Shown: positions 33,445-41,351 of the stretch, piece after piece | Layout of the letters: every line of letters starts with the position of its first letter | Numbering within the stretch: the stretch's first letter is position 1 | Source of the DNA: Halorientalis marina | GTDB taxonomy: Archaea > Halobacteriota > Halobacteria > Halobacteriales > Haloarculaceae | Assembly (NCBI RefSeq): GCF_023028345.1 | Contig: NZ_CP095487.1 | Location: 2,914,001 to 2,978,000, forward strand | Length of the DNA: 64,000 nucleotides | Direction: 5' to 3' | Notes under the pieces: generated by a model | Database searches by the model: none | Told to the model about the DNA's origin: nothing | What the model saw: the letters and a program-made list of their open reading frames with translations, nothing else | Program-made: the position numbers and the translations under genes

Positions 33445-34698
33445 TTAGGATCGACCCACGCCAACGTATGTGAGTCCAGCGGACCGTGCCTTCTCCGGAC
33501 TGAAAACATTCCGTCCATCGATGAGGATATCGACACCGCTGTCGCTCATCCGTCTTAGATCGAGCGTTCGGAACTCATCGTGGTCCGTAACGAGAACGAC
33601 AGCGTCGACCTCCTGATAGGGTGAGTCGACGGTCGATTCATCGGGGAGGGTTGGATCGTAGGTTTCGATACTCGTGTGGTACGACTCCAACTTCGTGCGG
33701 ATCCCGAAGTACGGGCTGTTTCGGGTATCCGAGACGTTCGGCTTGAACGCTTTCCCGAGCAGGAGCACGGTGGCCTCCTGTGGAAGTGTTCCCCCTCGAA
33801 CGAGTGTATCGACGGTCCGCTCCGCGATGTAGGCGGGCATCCGGTCGTTCACCTCCCGGGCGGCTTTCAAAAACCGGCTGTTGTGGCCGTTGGACGCTGC
33901 TCGTTCGATCAGGAAATACGGATCGATCGGGATGCAGTGCCCACCGACGCCAGCTCCTGGTGAGAACCGGGTGAACCCAAACGGCTTCGTGTCCGCGGCA
34001 TCTAGTGCTTCGGACGCATCGATCTGTAGTTCGTCCAGCGTCAGTGCGACCTCGTTGACGAACGCGATGTTGATATCCCGGTACGCGTTCTCGATAATCT
34101 TCGACGCTGCGGCGACCTCGGTCGAGGAGACGGGGTGGATGTCCGCGTCCAAAAGTCGGTCGTAGAACGACACCGCTCTCTCGAGGCCTCTGTCCGTACG
34201 TGCCCCCGCGACTCGAGGGATCTCGGCGAGAAGCCACTCGTCATTCCCCGGGTCGATTCGTTCCGGTACGTGGGCGAGAAACACGTCGTCGCCGATCTCG
34301 TATCCGGCTGCCTGGAGCCGTGGCACGACGATATCCGCCACCGTCCCTGGTGGAATCGTCGACTCCAAAACGACGAGCGTGCCGCGAGGGTCTGGAGATA
34401 AGCCGGTCGCGATCACGTCAGCGACACCCTCGATCGCTGAGAGATCCACAGAATACGACGAATCGAGCGGGGTCGGGACTGTGACGACGATGCCGTCGGC
34501 ATCCTCAACCGCACTACCGCCATCCGTGGTTGCCTCGAATCGGTCAGAACTGCCGTCACGGACGGTCTCACCCTCCCGCGCGCTCTCGACCACGGCGGGG
34601 TCAGTGTCGATTCCGACGACGTCGAACTCCCGTTCGAGGGCGAGGCTCGCGACTTCTCTCCCAACGTAGCCCAGCCCAAAAATAGCCAGTCGTCGCAT
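33445..34698 (-). CDS. UDP-N-acetyl-D-mannosamine/glucosamine 6-dehydrogenase-like
   Basis: 417 residues from the ATG at 34698. NAD site LAIFGLGYVGREVASLALE; catalytic cysteine in GVGGHCIPIDPYFLIERA; Lys/Asn in AAASKIIENAYRDINIAFVNE; C-domain LLGKAFKPNVSDTRNSPYFGI. The G-G-H-C-I-P-I-D-P variant is that of WecC/WbpA-type UDP-HexNAc dehydrogenases, not of UDP-glucose dehydrogenase (GGSCFPKD), which is encoded separately at 51215. Makes a UDP-HexNAc uronic acid for the glycan. Confidence 0.9.
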   Translation of the reverse strand: MRRLAIFGLGYVGREVASLALEREFDVVGIDTDPAVVESAREGETVRDGSSDRFEATTDGGSAVEDADGIVVTVPTPLDSSYSVDLSAIEGVADVIATGLSPDPRGTLVVLESTIPPGTVADIVVPRLQAAGYEIGDDVFLAHVPERIDPGNDEWLLAEIPRVAGARTDRGLERAVSFYDRLLDADIHPVSSTEVAAASKIIENAYRDINIAFVNEVALTLDELQIDASEALDAADTKPFGFTRFSPGAGVGGHCIPIDPYFLIERAASNGHNSRFLKAAREVNDRMPAYIAERTVDTLVRGGTLPQEATVLLLGKAFKPNVSDTRNSPYFGIRTKLESYHTSIETYDPTLPDESTVDSPYQEVDAVVLVTDHDEFRTLDLRRMSDSGVDILIDGRNVFSPEKARSAGLTYVGVGRS

Positions 34699-34788
34699 GT
34701 TACTGTCCAGTCCGGCTGCAGATAAATGTGATTCGGTCGGTCCACAGGCCACCTGCCTGAGCCGGTCCAAAACGCCGAGTGCCATTCA

Positions 34789-35796
34789 TCAAACATCCTC
34801 GAGTACGGTCCGCATCCGGTGTTCGTACGTATGTTGCTGTGCGATCTCGTACCCACGGTCCGCAATCGCTCGCAATCGATGCGGCTTCTCTAGCGCAGAC
34901 TCCGCCGCCGTGCGGAGATCCTCCGGATCGCTGAACATCAGACACGCCTCCCCGTCCGGGAAAACCTCCTCCTGCCCCTCGGTCCGTGTCGTCAGCATTA
35001 GCGACTGCACTGCTGGTATCTCGAACGTTCGCATGTTGTAAAACGGGACGTTGTGGTCTCCGACGACGTTCACGACCGCGTCTGCCGAACTCATCGCACG
35101 AGCGTATTCTTCACCGGCAAGTGATTCGCCTTCGACACACTGTCGCAACGTTTCGTCCTCGCAACGCTGCGCCCACCAGAGCCCCCTGATCTGAAGATTG
35201 AACCCCGTGAGTGCGCTGAGAACACGCTCGCGCTTCGGTGACCATTGGCCGATGAACGCCACCTCGCAGTCGTACTTCGGGACCGTCTCCGTTGGGTGAT
35301 GAATCACAGGGTCGTGCGCGAACGGCAGGTGTTCCACTTGTCGAGCCCCCGCAGCCAGGAAATCGTCGATGAGATGCCTCCCCCACGTGTAGACAATGTC
35401 GTACTCCGTTATCGCATCGAGATAAGTCTCGTCGCGGCGGTGCTCCGATCGCACTTGGAACGGGTTGTCCTGGTTCCAACTCACGACCGGTGCCCCAGTC
35501 ACCTTCCGGAGCCGTCTGACAGCATCGCTGTCGAGATACGATCCTTTCATGACGAACACTAGATCCGGGTCAATTAGCTCGGCGCGCCGGCGTGCGTTGT
35601 ATTTGACCAGCGGCTCGTACAGTGGAGTCCGTTCGATCTTCGGCAGTGTCTTGAGCCGGTAGTCGCCGAGCAGTTTCGGTCCGGCACGACTCGCGTACGC
35701 GACCTTATGGCCGAGTTTCGTGAACGCCCGACCACACATGAGTTCGATCGCCGGCTGTCTCGTCTTTCCGTATATGAGTATCTGCATCTTTGTCAC
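34789..35796 (-). CDS. CgeB-family (DUF3880-like) glycosyltransferase
   Basis: 335 residues. MQILIYGKTRQPAIELMCGRAFTKLGHKV (start; a second ATG three codons in is equally good), then LVFVMKGSYLDSDAVRRLRK, PVVSWNQDNPF, YDIVYTWGRHLIDDFLAAGARQVEHLPFAHDP, VAFIGQWSPKRERVLSAL and MRTFEIPAVQSLMLTTRTEGQEEVF match the CgeB/Glyco_trans_1_2 group of GT-B enzymes. Likely transfers a sugar to a surface glycan. Same direction as its neighbours with gaps of 90 and 24 bp, so probably in one operon with the FkbM gene upstream. Confidence 0.85.
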   Translation of the reverse strand: MTKMQILIYGKTRQPAIELMCGRAFTKLGHKVAYASRAGPKLLGDYRLKTLPKIERTPLYEPLVKYNARRRAELIDPDLVFVMKGSYLDSDAVRRLRKVTGAPVVSWNQDNPFQVRSEHRRDETYLDAITEYDIVYTWGRHLIDDFLAAGARQVEHLPFAHDPVIHHPTETVPKYDCEVAFIGQWSPKRERVLSALTGFNLQIRGLWWAQRCEDETLRQCVEGESLAGEEYARAMSSADAVVNVVGDHNVPFYNMRTFEIPAVQSLMLTTRTEGQEEVFPDGEACLMFSDPEDLRTAAESALEKPHRLRAIADRGYEIAQQHTYEHRMRTVLEDV

Positions 35797-35820
35797 GAAC
35801 TTGCGGTGCCGTCGTCAGGG

Positions 35821-36585
35821 TCAGTCATCGTAGGCAGCCGAAAGGATGTGGATGTCCATCTCCGGGACCACCGGCGTTTCATTGGTGATCCGATAGCCCA
35901 TTTCGGTCAGCAACTGCCGAATCGTTTCCTGTGGGGCCTCGTACTCGGGGTGTGTTTCGACGATTATCCGACTCGGCCGAATGGGTAGCGTTTCCAGAAT
36001 CTCCTTCTCCGACCCTTCACAGTCCATCTCCAAGACATCGCAGTCCGGAATCTCCGATGAAGAGAGACGCGTTGCGGCATCGAACTCGTGATCGGATCCG
36101 ACGACGCCGATAGACGGGCCGACGATCGCCTGCTGCACCTCGGTTCGGTCTCCGACTTCGTTGAGAGCGATGGTGTTCTCTATCGCCGTGACTTTGCGAC
36201 CGTTCCCCTCGTAGGTCGTGACCGTGCCCGGTGGGCCGACTCGCTGCGCGGCGACGACTGTCGAGACACCGTTCCCACCCCCGATTATCACGACGTCGTC
36301 TCCCTCCCGCACGTGGGCCCGAACTGCGTCGAGGAGCGCGTCCTCGTAATCCGGCATGTGGTCGATATCGGGCGTACTCCACGGGACGATCCGGTCGAAC
36401 AGACGCGGAACGCGGCTGTACGGACCGTAGACCCCACCGACTTTGACCTCATTGAACTCGGGATGTGACCCCCGTCTCGGGAGTATGCACCGAATATACT
36501 GGTTGTAGGCGTATGGTACGGCCTTTTTCAGCAGAGCAATGGCTCCGTCTCGTCTGTAAACGTCTGCAGCGCGTGACAGTGACAT
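35821..36585 (-). CDS. FkbM-family SAM-dependent methyltransferase
   Basis: 254 residues from the ATG at 36585. SAM site DDVVIIGGGNGVSTVVAAQRVGP, then GTVTTYEGNGRKVTAIENTIALNEVGDR, CDVLEMDCEGSEKEILETL (the D-x-E-G-x-E motif of FkbM) and RIIVETHPEYEAPQETI. Expected to O-methylate a sugar hydroxyl in the glycan. Preceded by a glycosyltransferase gene 38 bp upstream in the same direction. Confidence 0.9.
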   Translation of the reverse strand: MSLSRAADVYRRDGAIALLKKAVPYAYNQYIRCILPRRGSHPEFNEVKVGGVYGPYSRVPRLFDRIVPWSTPDIDHMPDYEDALLDAVRAHVREGDDVVIIGGGNGVSTVVAAQRVGPPGTVTTYEGNGRKVTAIENTIALNEVGDRTEVQQAIVGPSIGVVGSDHEFDAATRLSSSEIPDCDVLEMDCEGSEKEILETLPIRPSRIIVETHPEYEAPQETIRQLLTEMGYRITNETPVVPEMDIHILSAAYDD

Positions 36586-36622
36586 GTGTAGTGAATCGTA
36601 TGGGCAGTGATTTCGGCTGTAC

Positions 36623-37741
36623 TCAAGCGAGGATCGTATCGAGTAACCGATCGACTCTCGCGTGCTGTCGTTCTCGCGTGTATCGTACCGCATTATTGCG
36701 AGCAGACTCGGTAAGTCGATTACGGAAGGGTTCATCGGTGGCGACACGCTCAAGCAGTCGGGCCAAATCCGATCGACCTGCGTACGTGAGCGACGCCTCT
36801 CCAAGAGATTGCGTGAATCCCGCGTGCTGTGGCAGAACGAGCGGCGTTGCATTCCGTATCGCGTCGGACACGCTGGCACTCCCCTTCGTCGTGCCGTAGG
36901 ATTCGACGGTCTCTTCGACGATCTTAGTTCGCGTGAGTGGTGCGACGAGCAGCGTGCTGCTCTGGATCGCCTGCTGAAACTGCGCAACCGGGACCCATTC
37001 CCGATGGACTGTGATGTCGTATCCCCTATCTATGAGTGACTCACACCGTCTCAGAACTCGTTCACCACCCTCGTTCGCTGGCGGCCCGAGTACCTCGAGT
37101 TCGATATCCGTGCCCGATTCGGTGGCGTCCCGAAACGCATCGATTACCTCGTCGTAGTTCCGTCTGTCCGGATCCACGTTTCCCGGAACCGTCACCACGA
37201 TCGGGTCCGATGGCGAGTGAGACTCAATTCCGTCGTACAGTGTCGGAACGATGCTCTGTGTTGGTTTCTTGGTCAACCCGTTCTCACGGACGTACGTCTC
37301 GATACAAGGATACTCGAAGAGAAGCCCCGATTGTTTCCTGACTAGCCAACGTTTGATTCCTCTTCGCAGTCCCGCTGTCGGTTTCGTCGTGAGAACCGGC
37401 GCCTCCAGCCACCCCCGCACGTTGAAAATCCAGAGCAACGACGGGCAGTCCAGCGATACCCGAGCGTACGTCAGCAGCTCACGGGTTCCACCGGAGAACG
37501 GGAACCATAGCATGACATCCAGATCACGGGACGCTCGCTCGACTCGCTGGAGATACTTAGACACTGGTTCATCGTCCCGCTTGATCTCCGAAGTCGCCTC
37601 CGAGATATCGGTGTCTGCAGCCACCTCTTCGAGAATCGGACGTGTGGTAAACAACGTCAGATCGTCGTCAGGAAGGATCCGACAGAGATGCAGCAGATAC
37701 TGCTCGTGTGTCTTCACCTCGAAGATCCCGATCTTGACCAT
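36623..37741 (-). CDS. GT-B glycosyltransferase (GT4-like)
   Basis: 372 residues. N-domain MVKIGIFEVKTHEQYLLHLC, then VMLWFPFSGGTRELLTYARVSL; C-domain VTVPGNVDPDRRNYDEVIDAF, WVPVAQFQQAIQSSTLLVAPL and KGSASVSDAIRNATPLVLPQHAGF, a degenerate donor-binding block. The EX7E motif is not conserved, so this is a divergent member. ATATATATC at 37771-37780, 30 nt before the start, is its TATA box; first gene of a minus-strand run down to 33445. Confidence 0.78.
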   Translation of the reverse strand: MVKIGIFEVKTHEQYLLHLCRILPDDDLTLFTTRPILEEVAADTDISEATSEIKRDDEPVSKYLQRVERASRDLDVMLWFPFSGGTRELLTYARVSLDCPSLLWIFNVRGWLEAPVLTTKPTAGLRRGIKRWLVRKQSGLLFEYPCIETYVRENGLTKKPTQSIVPTLYDGIESHSPSDPIVVTVPGNVDPDRRNYDEVIDAFRDATESGTDIELEVLGPPANEGGERVLRRCESLIDRGYDITVHREWVPVAQFQQAIQSSTLLVAPLTRTKIVEETVESYGTTKGSASVSDAIRNATPLVLPQHAGFTQSLGEASLTYAGRSDLARLLERVATDEPFRNRLTESARNNAVRYTRERQHARVDRLLDTILA

Positions 37742-37770
37742 CTACACTCTAGACCACCGGGATGAACTGA

Positions 37771-37807
37771 AATATATATCGGATGGCCCAATCCGATGTC
37801 TTTTATA
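37771..37807. promoter_or_regulatory. Back-to-back TATA boxes of two divergent glycan genes
   Basis: AATATATATC (37771-37780) is 30 nt from the minus-strand start at 37741, and TTTATA (37802-37807) is 24 nt from the GTG at 37831. Both fit leaderless transcripts. Confidence 0.55.
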
Positions 37808-37830
37808 TTCGAGCCCTAGTTAACTGACCT

Positions 37831-38760
37831 GTGTCTCGCGGACTGCTGTACGTCGCGACTGGACGCCCGTTTCTCGAGGCCGCACAGACCTCTGCGAGGA
37901 GTGCAGTGGCTCACAACGATGACCTTTCGGTCGCGGTCGTGACGTCGAGGGAACTGCGACCGAGCGCGGAGGAGCATGACGTGTTCGACGATATCACAGT
38001 CTGTGACGACCCGTTCGACGATATTCGTGATAAACACACAAACCTGCACCGCTCGCCGTACGACAAGACGCTCTATCTCGATACCGACACACTTGTTCTC
38101 GACGACCTGGCGCCCGTATTCGAGTTGCTCGACCGGTACGATATCGCTGTAACGCATGCACCGTTCCGGCAGGTAATCTCGCTTGAGGGCATTCCACCTG
38201 CGTTTCCGGAAGTAAATGGCGGGGTAATCGCGTTCCGCGATTCCGATGCAGTCGCCCGGTTTTTGAAACAGTGGCGGAGCTATTTTACCCGGCAGGCAAA
38301 ACGGGGACGTCCCGAAGCGGAGGTGCAGCTACCGGACGCGGACCGTCTGGAACAGATTCCGTTCGGCAGACTCCACGACCAGCCTCCACTTAGAGAAGCG
38401 CTGTACGAGAGTGACGTTGCTGTCTCCATCATGCCGCCGGAGTACAACTTCCGGGGGCCGGCTGCCTACGCGCAGTCGACTGTCAGTATCATGCATATGG
38501 GCCATTCAAGCAAGGCGAAAGCACTGGCTAGTGTCATCAACGAACGAGTGGAACCGAGAGTGTACGTCGACTGGGACCGCCGATTATACTTCCAGACGGG
38601 TCGAACGCGATATATCGGGCTTTCACGATTCGATTCGATAGTCACAAACCCCGTGATCATTCGTTTGCTGAAACGACTCGGCGTATTCGGGCCTGCGAAG
38701 CGACTCTACCGTAGACTAATCGGTGCGACGGACGCACCAGATGGCGACGGGAGGGGGTAG
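37831..38760 (+). CDS. GT-A glycosyltransferase, GT8-like (nucleotide-diphospho-sugar transferase)
   Basis: 309 residues, GTG start. LLYVATGRPFLEAAQTSARS opening, HRSPYDKTLYLDTDTLVLDDLAPVFELL with the D-T-D metal motif near residue 90, and FPEVNGGVIAFRDSDAVARFLKQW, IPPEYNFRGP-like MPPEYNFRG and HMGHSSKAKA (His metal ligand). Similar to haloarchaeal proteins annotated as glycosyltransferase/galactosyltransferase-like. Ends 2 bp before the next gene, so it is coupled with the alkaline-phosphatase-superfamily transferase. Confidence 0.82.
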   Translation: MSRGLLYVATGRPFLEAAQTSARSAVAHNDDLSVAVVTSRELRPSAEEHDVFDDITVCDDPFDDIRDKHTNLHRSPYDKTLYLDTDTLVLDDLAPVFELLDRYDIAVTHAPFRQVISLEGIPPAFPEVNGGVIAFRDSDAVARFLKQWRSYFTRQAKRGRPEAEVQLPDADRLEQIPFGRLHDQPPLREALYESDVAVSIMPPEYNFRGPAAYAQSTVSIMHMGHSSKAKALASVINERVEPRVYVDWDRRLYFQTGRTRYIGLSRFDSIVTNPVIIRLLKRLGVFGPAKRLYRRLIGATDAPDGDGRG

Positions 38761-38762
38761 CG

Positions 38763-40646
38763 ATGCGGTTGCGCAGTGCCGTCACCACCGGTGCGAGGAA
38801 ACTACTCAAAGGTGACGTCCGCCAACCGGTTGAATGGATGCTCCGGGCCCGGTCCCATCGGTCGAACCACCCGTTTCTGCTCCGCCGAGAGTCTTCGATA
38901 CCATCGTGGATCGAGTCCGAGCAGAGTCCCGCCGTGGTCCGAACGACGGACGCCCGCTGCTCGAACGAGTACAGAGGTGCGATTCCGATTGTTCCGGAAA
39001 CGACGGCGTGGACTGTTGTGCCCCCAACGAGTTTCACAACATTAGACTTCGATTTGGTCGATCCGAACAACGCGAACCGGATCACGGCAACAGTGAAGTT
39101 CGTGACCGACGACGATGTCGTCTCGGAGCAGGCGACCTACCGCCCTCCTCGCGACCGAGGACAGGAGATCGTCGGTTTCGAGTTCCACTCCGACGCTCCG
39201 GCGGACCGGGCACGTGTCGAATTCAGTTTCGATCTGGAATCCGAGGCGTACGATTCGTTCCTCGCCGAGATCGCTCGCCGTCTTCCGGTAAAGGCCGGAC
39301 AACGTCTCAAGATCGAACCGGAACCGTGGGTAACGCCTCCAACCGTCAACCGGGCACAAGACGAGCGTCCACACGTGTTCCTGATATCGATCGACTCACT
39401 GCGGTACGACTACCTCGATGCGCTCGACCCCGTACTTCGTGCGTTGGGCGACGAGACGATCGTCCCGACTGAACCCAGAGTGCAGGGGACGGCGACACAA
39501 CAGTCACATGGGTCCATGTTGACCGGCACGCACCCCAGTATTCACGGGCTGGCTCACGATACGATCGATGCCGGACTCCCGACGATCGCCGAATTGCTCG
39601 CGGCGGACCAGTATCGGTGCTCCGCGTGTGTCAGTACGGGCAACCTCTCTCCGGGGTTCGGATTCGATCGCGGGTTCCATCGGTATGAACATCAGGAGAT
39701 GGACTGGGAAACGCGGGTATTCAATGCGCGCTCGATCGTCGATACCGCGATCGACTGGCTTGAAACCGACCTCGAAGCTGGCCACCGGGTGTTCCAGTTT
39801 ATCCACCTCTTCGATGCGCACTATCCGTACACGCCGTCCCCGCCTGTGTCCACAGAGAGCAATATCGATTTCGACCTCTCTGACCGAACGCTCTCGCTCG
39901 CCGCGGAGCTACAAGACACACAGATGGAGCCGATCGATGTCGCGGACACACCGCTCCTGGAGGGCGATGTCGAACGGTGGCAGCGGAACTACCGCCGTTC
40001 CTTGCGCTATATCGCGGACCAGTTGACCCACTTCGTTCACGTCTTGGGACAGCAGGGAATACTCGACGAGAGTCTCGTCATCCTGACTGGCGACCACGGG
40101 GAGGAATTCTTCGAACACGGGTACGTGTTTCACAACAGTCTCCACGACGAGAACATCCGGCCCGGAATGGCGATCAAACCACCCCTGAGTGCCGAGTTCA
40201 CGGTTCCGGACCGACCGGACGCAGTCGATTTCATGCCGACGATTGCCACCCTCGCAGGGATAGAGACGCCGGCAGTCTGTGGCGGGCAGGCCTGGCAGCA
40301 GAGCGACCGTGCCACGGACCGAATTACGGAGCGACTGACCCCGGACGCGTATCAGATCGCGGTTGAACTCCAGGGAGAGAAGGCGATTTTCACCTACGAA
40401 TCGAACTATCCCGCACCCCCGACTGACGAGCAGATCGCCGACGGGCCTCGTGAGATCGAGTACTACGAACTGAGAGGGGAGGTTCCGAGAGAGCAGTCGA
40501 TGCCGACACCGACAGTCGCCACCGAAGAGGCCTTCCGAGACGTCGCTGAAAGGCACATTGGTGCCTCTCGCCGAGAGCGTGTCGGTGACACGAAAACGGT
40601 CTCCGAGTCGGTCAAGCGCCGCCTTTCCGAACTCGGATACAAGTAG
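38763..40646 (+). CDS. Alkaline-phosphatase-superfamily protein (sulfatase fold) with Thr at the nucleophile position
   Basis: 627 residues. About 190 N-terminal residues form a beta-rich domain; the catalytic domain starts HVFLISIDSLRYDYLDAL (metal Asp), has GTATQQSHGSMLTGTHPSIHG, and LTGDHGEEFFEHGYVFHN (metal Asp/His). Aligning TQQSHGSMLTG to the sulfatase C-x-P-S-R-x-S-x-L-T-G block puts Thr in place of the formylglycine cysteine, so it should act as a phosphotransferase/hydrolase (EptA/LTA-synthase-like) rather than a classical sulfatase. No signal peptide or membrane helix is clear, which is odd for such an enzyme. Probably decorates the glycan. Confidence 0.82.
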   Translation: MRLRSAVTTGARKLLKGDVRQPVEWMLRARSHRSNHPFLLRRESSIPSWIESEQSPAVVRTTDARCSNEYRGAIPIVPETTAWTVVPPTSFTTLDFDLVDPNNANRITATVKFVTDDDVVSEQATYRPPRDRGQEIVGFEFHSDAPADRARVEFSFDLESEAYDSFLAEIARRLPVKAGQRLKIEPEPWVTPPTVNRAQDERPHVFLISIDSLRYDYLDALDPVLRALGDETIVPTEPRVQGTATQQSHGSMLTGTHPSIHGLAHDTIDAGLPTIAELLAADQYRCSACVSTGNLSPGFGFDRGFHRYEHQEMDWETRVFNARSIVDTAIDWLETDLEAGHRVFQFIHLFDAHYPYTPSPPVSTESNIDFDLSDRTLSLAAELQDTQMEPIDVADTPLLEGDVERWQRNYRRSLRYIADQLTHFVHVLGQQGILDESLVILTGDHGEEFFEHGYVFHNSLHDENIRPGMAIKPPLSAEFTVPDRPDAVDFMPTIATLAGIETPAVCGGQAWQQSDRATDRITERLTPDAYQIAVELQGEKAIFTYESNYPAPPTDEQIADGPREIEYYELRGEVPREQSMPTPTVATEEAFRDVAERHIGASRRERVGDTKTVSESVKRRLSELGYK

Positions 40647-40720
40647 CGTCGCCGACGCCGAGGTGGGGAGTCGCCGCCTCTCGATGGGACGGCTGTGGCC
40701 ATCTTCCTCTGTCCGTGGTG

Positions 40721-40727
40721 TTTAATA
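40721..40727 (+). promoter_or_regulatory. TATA box of the decayed GT2 gene
   Basis: TTTAATA 25-31 nt before the ATG at 40752; the promoter survived while the gene decayed. Confidence 0.45.
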
Positions 40728-40751
40728 CACCCTGCTAGTACCGACTGGCCA

Positions 40752-41067
40752 ATGGAAGCCTCGCCGTCGTAGCGCCCAGCTGCATATATTCTGACGAACG
40801 GGTCGAGTACGCGAAGCGCGCGCTGGATTCGCTCAATCGTCACGTCGGCCAGCAGTACGACCACATCGTGGTTGACGACATCCCGAAGAAGCAGTGGGGC
40901 TGGGCCCGTTCGAGTTCGAGTACGGCGTCGACGAAAGGCTGGCGAGACACGGGCCGGAAATTTACGATCGGGAAACCATCGAGTTCGTCCGTCGCGACGA
41001 TGGCAGCGGGAACCTATCGGCGCAGTTGGCTTCGAAACAATCAACCCTCTTTCCCATCGTCACGTAG
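40752..41067 (+). pseudogene. Glycosyltransferase family 2, N-terminal remnant with two frameshifts
   Basis: After ATG 40752 the first frame stops at codon 7. Shifting one base gives SLAVVAPSCIYSDERVEYAK, then ALDSLNRHVGQQYDHIVVDD, which is the start of a GT2 domain; a second shift near 40904 leads to FEYGVDERLARHGPEIYDRE, then ETIEFVRRDDGSGNLSAQLA and a TAG at 41065. Each shift fits loss of one base. Only about 105 codons remain, without the metal-binding D-x-D part, so it is a dead fragment. Confidence 0.7.
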
Positions 41068-41351
41068 GTGGAGAGCATCGAAGCGAGCGCCTCCATCACC
41101 TCGGGTGCGCCGAACGTCGGTCGACTGAGTCGAATGGTGGTTTCGCCGGGGACGCCTCTCGCCGGTCGAAGTGTCCTCCACGAGTGGCCGAATCTCGTCC
41201 AGTATGTAATCTAACTCTGACATTTATCTCGACTCCCGGGACGCATCCCGCCCACGGATGGGGCTGTGGTTTCGGAGAAGCAGCATCTCAGTCACTCACA
41301 CCGGATCGATTAGACGAAGGTCAGAATGGAGTATAGCCGTTTGGTAATGAC
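41068..41351 (-). other. Intergenic stretch with a possible gene start remnant
   Basis: 284 bp. A minus-strand ATG at 41223 opens MSELDYILDEIRPLVEDTS, which has haloarchaeal coding character for about 20 residues, then degenerates into arginine-rich sequence. Possibly the 5' end of a deleted gene. Nothing else recognised. Confidence 0.3.
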
